From Lachnospiraceae bacterium (lineage in GTDB: Bacteria; Bacillota; Clostridia; Lachnospirales; Lachnospiraceae), in NCBI GenBank assembly GCA_017391545.1, contig JAFOYD010000186.1, positions 1 to 8,103 on the forward strand: a stretch of 8,103 nt of DNA. The letters run 5' to 3'. The translations under genes were made by a program, and so were the position numbers. Below the pieces are notes generated by a model, which was given only the letters and a program-made list of their open reading frames with translations, made no database searches and was not told the origin of the DNA. This document shows, piece by piece, positions 6,232-8,103 of the stretch (its first letter is position 1; every line of letters starts with the position of its first letter).

Positions 6232-6280
6232 AGTATAACACACATTATTCTATTCGCCTAGTAAATTTTTCGTTTTTTTC
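6232..6280 (-). promoter_or_regulatory. candidate promoter of the decarboxylase operon (extended -10 plus A-tract)
   Basis: The minus strand reads TGTTATACT (6240-6232), an extended -10 (TGnTATACT). The place for a -35 (6255-6260, TAGGCG) is a poor match. Further up, an A-rich run around 6264-6279 (AAAAAAACGAAAAATTT) falls at about -39 to -55, where an UP element would lie. The predicted start near 6225 would give an 80-nt leader before the first gene. The weak -35 might mean activator dependence. Confidence 0.55.
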
Positions 6281-6290
6281 CATGCATTTT

Positions 6291-7538
6291 TTATTCACTT
6301 TTTACGAACCATCTTTCAAGCACTCTTCGAATACACCAGCCCATGTCAATACGCTTAATTTCCTCGTCAGTTACAAGGCTTACGCGCTTCCACTCCTCGT
6401 TATCTGTCAGGTAACTTACAGTTCCGATTTCAAGTCCTTTGGGCACTGGTGCTGTAAGTGATTTCACTTTGTGCAACGTAACGGTTATTTTTTCGTCATC
6501 TCTCATGAGCAGTCCATCCCGCGCAAGATCTCCCTCTTGTGTCACTGCCCTGATTTTAACATACACGTCTTCGCCAATTTCATTTCCCTGGGCATTTTTC
6601 ACCGGTATCGCTTCCGTCGCTTCCCTGGGAATCGCGACTTCGTCAAAGCTCCGGTAGCTGTAATTGTCAAGACCGTATTCCATTAATGTCCTGGTATCGC
6701 TCCATTTATACGTCTTATGATTCGGCCACCCGCACGCTAAAAGTGCAACTACAAGCGTTTTTTCATTTTGTCTGAGCGCACCTACATAGCAGTAACCTGC
6801 CTTTCCTGTAAATCCTGTCTTTCCCGACAGTGCTCCTGTCATCATATTCAGGAATGCATTGTGATTCGTGCACGAAAAACTTCTTTTTCCAGATAGATCG
6901 GTAAAGGAATAATCGGGTGTCCTTGTGATTTCAAGAAATGTATCTTTCTGAGGTGACTTCGTAATACAATAAGACATGACCAGCGCCAAATCTCTTGCTG
7001 TGGTCGAATGAATTCTGCCGTCTTCTGCGGCATCAAGTCCATTGGGCGTAATATAGTATGTATTCCGGCAGCCGATTTCTGCTGCCTTCCTGTTCATAAG
7101 CTCCGCAAAATGCTCCACGCTACCACCGACATGCTCTGCAATTGCCACCGCAGAATCATTATGTGATTCAAGCATCAACGAATACATCAGATCCTTTAGC
7201 CGGTACTGTTCTCCACTCCTGATTCCCAGATGCACCTGTGGCATGGAAGCCGCGTAGGAGGACACCATCACGGTATCCTCCGGATCGGCATTTTCAAGAG
7301 TCACAATCAATGTCATGATCTTGGTCGTACTTGCCATAGGAAGCTGTTCATCACCACAAAGGTCGTACAGTACCCGTCCCGAATCGGCATCCATGAGCAC
7401 TGCCGCCTTTGCATATAATTTCAGATTTGGCTCATCTGCCAGCACGCGCACCGGATGCCGGGTAAGGCAAAAGACAACTACCATAAAAACAGGAAGAAGC
7501 ATTTTGACAACTTCAGGGATTGTTATTCTTTTTTTCAT
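6291..7538 (-). CDS. D-alanyl-D-alanine carboxypeptidase (serine peptidase S11, PBP5/DacF-like)
   Basis: Exported low-molecular-weight penicillin-binding protein that trims the terminal D-Ala from peptidoglycan pentapeptides. The N-terminus is a signal sequence (MKKR, hydrophobic core about 11-25, likely cleavage after VLA at 32-34). The active-site triad of motifs is complete: STTK (70-73, nucleophile Ser70), SHN (125-127) and KTG (240-242). Residues about 290-390 fit the PBP5 C-terminal beta domain. The end, about 396-415 (RIDMGWCIRRVLERWF), looks like an amphipathic helix that anchors the protein to the outer face of the membrane. At 415 residues it has the usual length. The ribosome site AAAGG is 12 nt from the ATG and can pair with CCTTT just upstream (7551-7564), so initiation may be weak. 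No clear terminator follows, so some read-through into the decarboxylase operon is possible. Confidence 0.94.
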   Translation of the reverse strand: MKKRITIPEVVKMLLPVFMVVVFCLTRHPVRVLADEPNLKLYAKAAVLMDADSGRVLYDLCGDEQLPMASTTKIMTLIVTLENADPEDTVMVSSYAASMPQVHLGIRSGEQYRLKDLMYSLMLESHNDSAVAIAEHVGGSVEHFAELMNRKAAEIGCRNTYYITPNGLDAAEDGRIHSTTARDLALVMSYCITKSPQKDTFLEITRTPDYSFTDLSGKRSFSCTNHNAFLNMMTGALSGKTGFTGKAGYCYVGALRQNEKTLVVALLACGWPNHKTYKWSDTRTLMEYGLDNYSYRSFDEVAIPREATEAIPVKNAQGNEIGEDVYVKIRAVTQEGDLARDGLLMRDDEKITVTLHKVKSLTAPVPKGLEIGTVSYLTDNEEWKRVSLVTDEEIKRIDMGWCIRRVLERWFVKSE

Positions 7539-7597
7539 ATACTTTTATTTCCTTTTAGCAAAGGCTCCATAAAAATATATGTAGCTGTGCCGATGAA

Positions 7598-8103
7598 TTA
7601 TCCCTTATCGTGATCGAATTGTTTTAAACGCTTTTCCAGTGCTTCTACAACTGTCTCAAGCACCTTGATACGGGCATAATATTTATCATTTCCCTCTACA
7701 ATAATCCAGGGAGCGTCTAACGTTGAAGTTCTGACAAGCATCTCATCCACGGCCTTCTCATACAATTCCCATTTCTCTCTGTTTCTCCAGTCTTCATCTG
7801 TGATCTTCCAGCTCTTTTCAGGATTTTCCTGTCTTTCCTTAAATCGTTTTGCCTGCTCATCCTTGTCGATGTGAAGCCAGAATTTGAGAACGACTGCCCC
7901 ATGATGCACCAGCTGACTTTCCATCTGGTTCATTTCCTTGTATGCACGCTGCCAGTCCTGTGTCGTACAGAAACCTTCGATGCGCTCTACCATGACTCTT
8001 CCATACCAGGTACGGTCAAAGATTGCAATGTGCCCATCCTTTGGCATTCTTGTCCAGAATCTCCACAGATAATGGTGGGCCCTCTCAATATCATTCGGAG
8101 AGC
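7598..8103 (-). CDS. polyphosphate kinase 2 family protein, partial (N-terminal part outside window)
   Basis: The reading frame stays open from the stop at 7598 to the window edge, giving 168 C-terminal residues. An internal Met at 8047 is not the start, because the codons before it read as conserved family sequence (ERAHHYLWRFWTRM). PPK2 enzymes transfer phosphate between polyphosphate and nucleotides in the cytoplasm. Visible hallmarks are the Walker B-type IFDRTWYGRVMVER, the KFWLHI strand, the lid-region DEDWRNREKW, and the late TSTLDAPWIIVEGNDKYYARIKVL. The Walker A lysine would be upstream of the window. The sequence is most like the C-terminal half of polyphosphate:AMP phosphotransferases with two fused PPK2 domains, but whether this is a single- or double-domain enzyme cannot be seen. 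It ends 59 nt before the carboxypeptidase gene, with no terminator recognised between. Confidence 0.92.
   Translation of the reverse strand, partial: SPNDIERAHHYLWRFWTRMPKDGHIAIFDRTWYGRVMVERIEGFCTTQDWQRAYKEMNQMESQLVHHGAVVLKFWLHIDKDEQAKRFKERQENPEKSWKITDEDWRNREKWELYEKAVDEMLVRTSTLDAPWIIVEGNDKYYARIKVLETVVEALEKRLKQFDHDKG

Noticed and set aside
6261..6290. Terminator after the carboxypeptidase gene
   Set aside because: There are A-rich runs on the minus strand but no GC stem and no T-run in the direction of transcription; the A-tract fits an UP element better.
7598..8047. Taking the Met at 8047 as the start of a 149-residue PPK2 protein
   Set aside because: The frame continues to the window edge and the upstream codons encode conserved PPK2 sequence, so the gene is cut by the window and not short.

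Overview
The window reads as a low-to-mid GC Firmicute, most likely a Lachnospiraceae-type anaerobic gut Clostridium relative. The basis is the gene set (a biotin-dependent sodium-pump decarboxylase operon with a separate biotin carrier and a lipoprotein-type gamma subunit), strong AGGAGG ribosome binding sites and AT-rich spacers. This placement is inference from gene content; no rRNA or other taxonomic marker is present. Every gene I can support is on the minus strand, so transcription runs from high to low coordinates.

From the right end: 7598-8103 holds the C-terminal part of a polyphosphate kinase 2 family enzyme, whose start lies outside the window. After a 59-nt gap comes a secreted D-alanyl-D-alanine carboxypeptidase (6291-7538). 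A 145-nt spacer then carries an extended -10 promoter with an upstream A-tract and an inverted repeat at the predicted transcription start. This promoter probably drives the central five-gene operon (738-6145): an acyl-CoA carboxyltransferase of the MmdA/12S superfamily with unusual motifs, an OadG-type subunit enlarged by a lipoprotein ectodomain, a biotin carrier protein, an OadB-type membrane sodium pump, and an OadA/5S-type carboxyltransferase. A hairpin followed by T-runs (681-721) ends the operon.

Downstream lies a TetR-family regulator (83-640) with its own candidate promoter and operator. Its 3' end, including the stop codon, is built into a 67-bp imperfect palindrome that contains a 14-bp direct repeat. 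At the extreme left there may be the start of another minus-strand gene.

The most interesting content is the operon. It has two different carboxyltransferases, one acting on 2-oxoacids and one of acyl-CoA type, with a single biotin carrier and one Na+ pump, and no biotin carboxylase. This parts list combines propionibacterial transcarboxylase (12S + 5S + 1.3S) with a sodium-pumping decarboxylase. It suggests either a dual-substrate Na+ pump or a membrane-anchored, Na+-coupled transcarboxylase. The acyl-CoA partner cannot be named, because several of the family's most conserved active-site motifs are changed.
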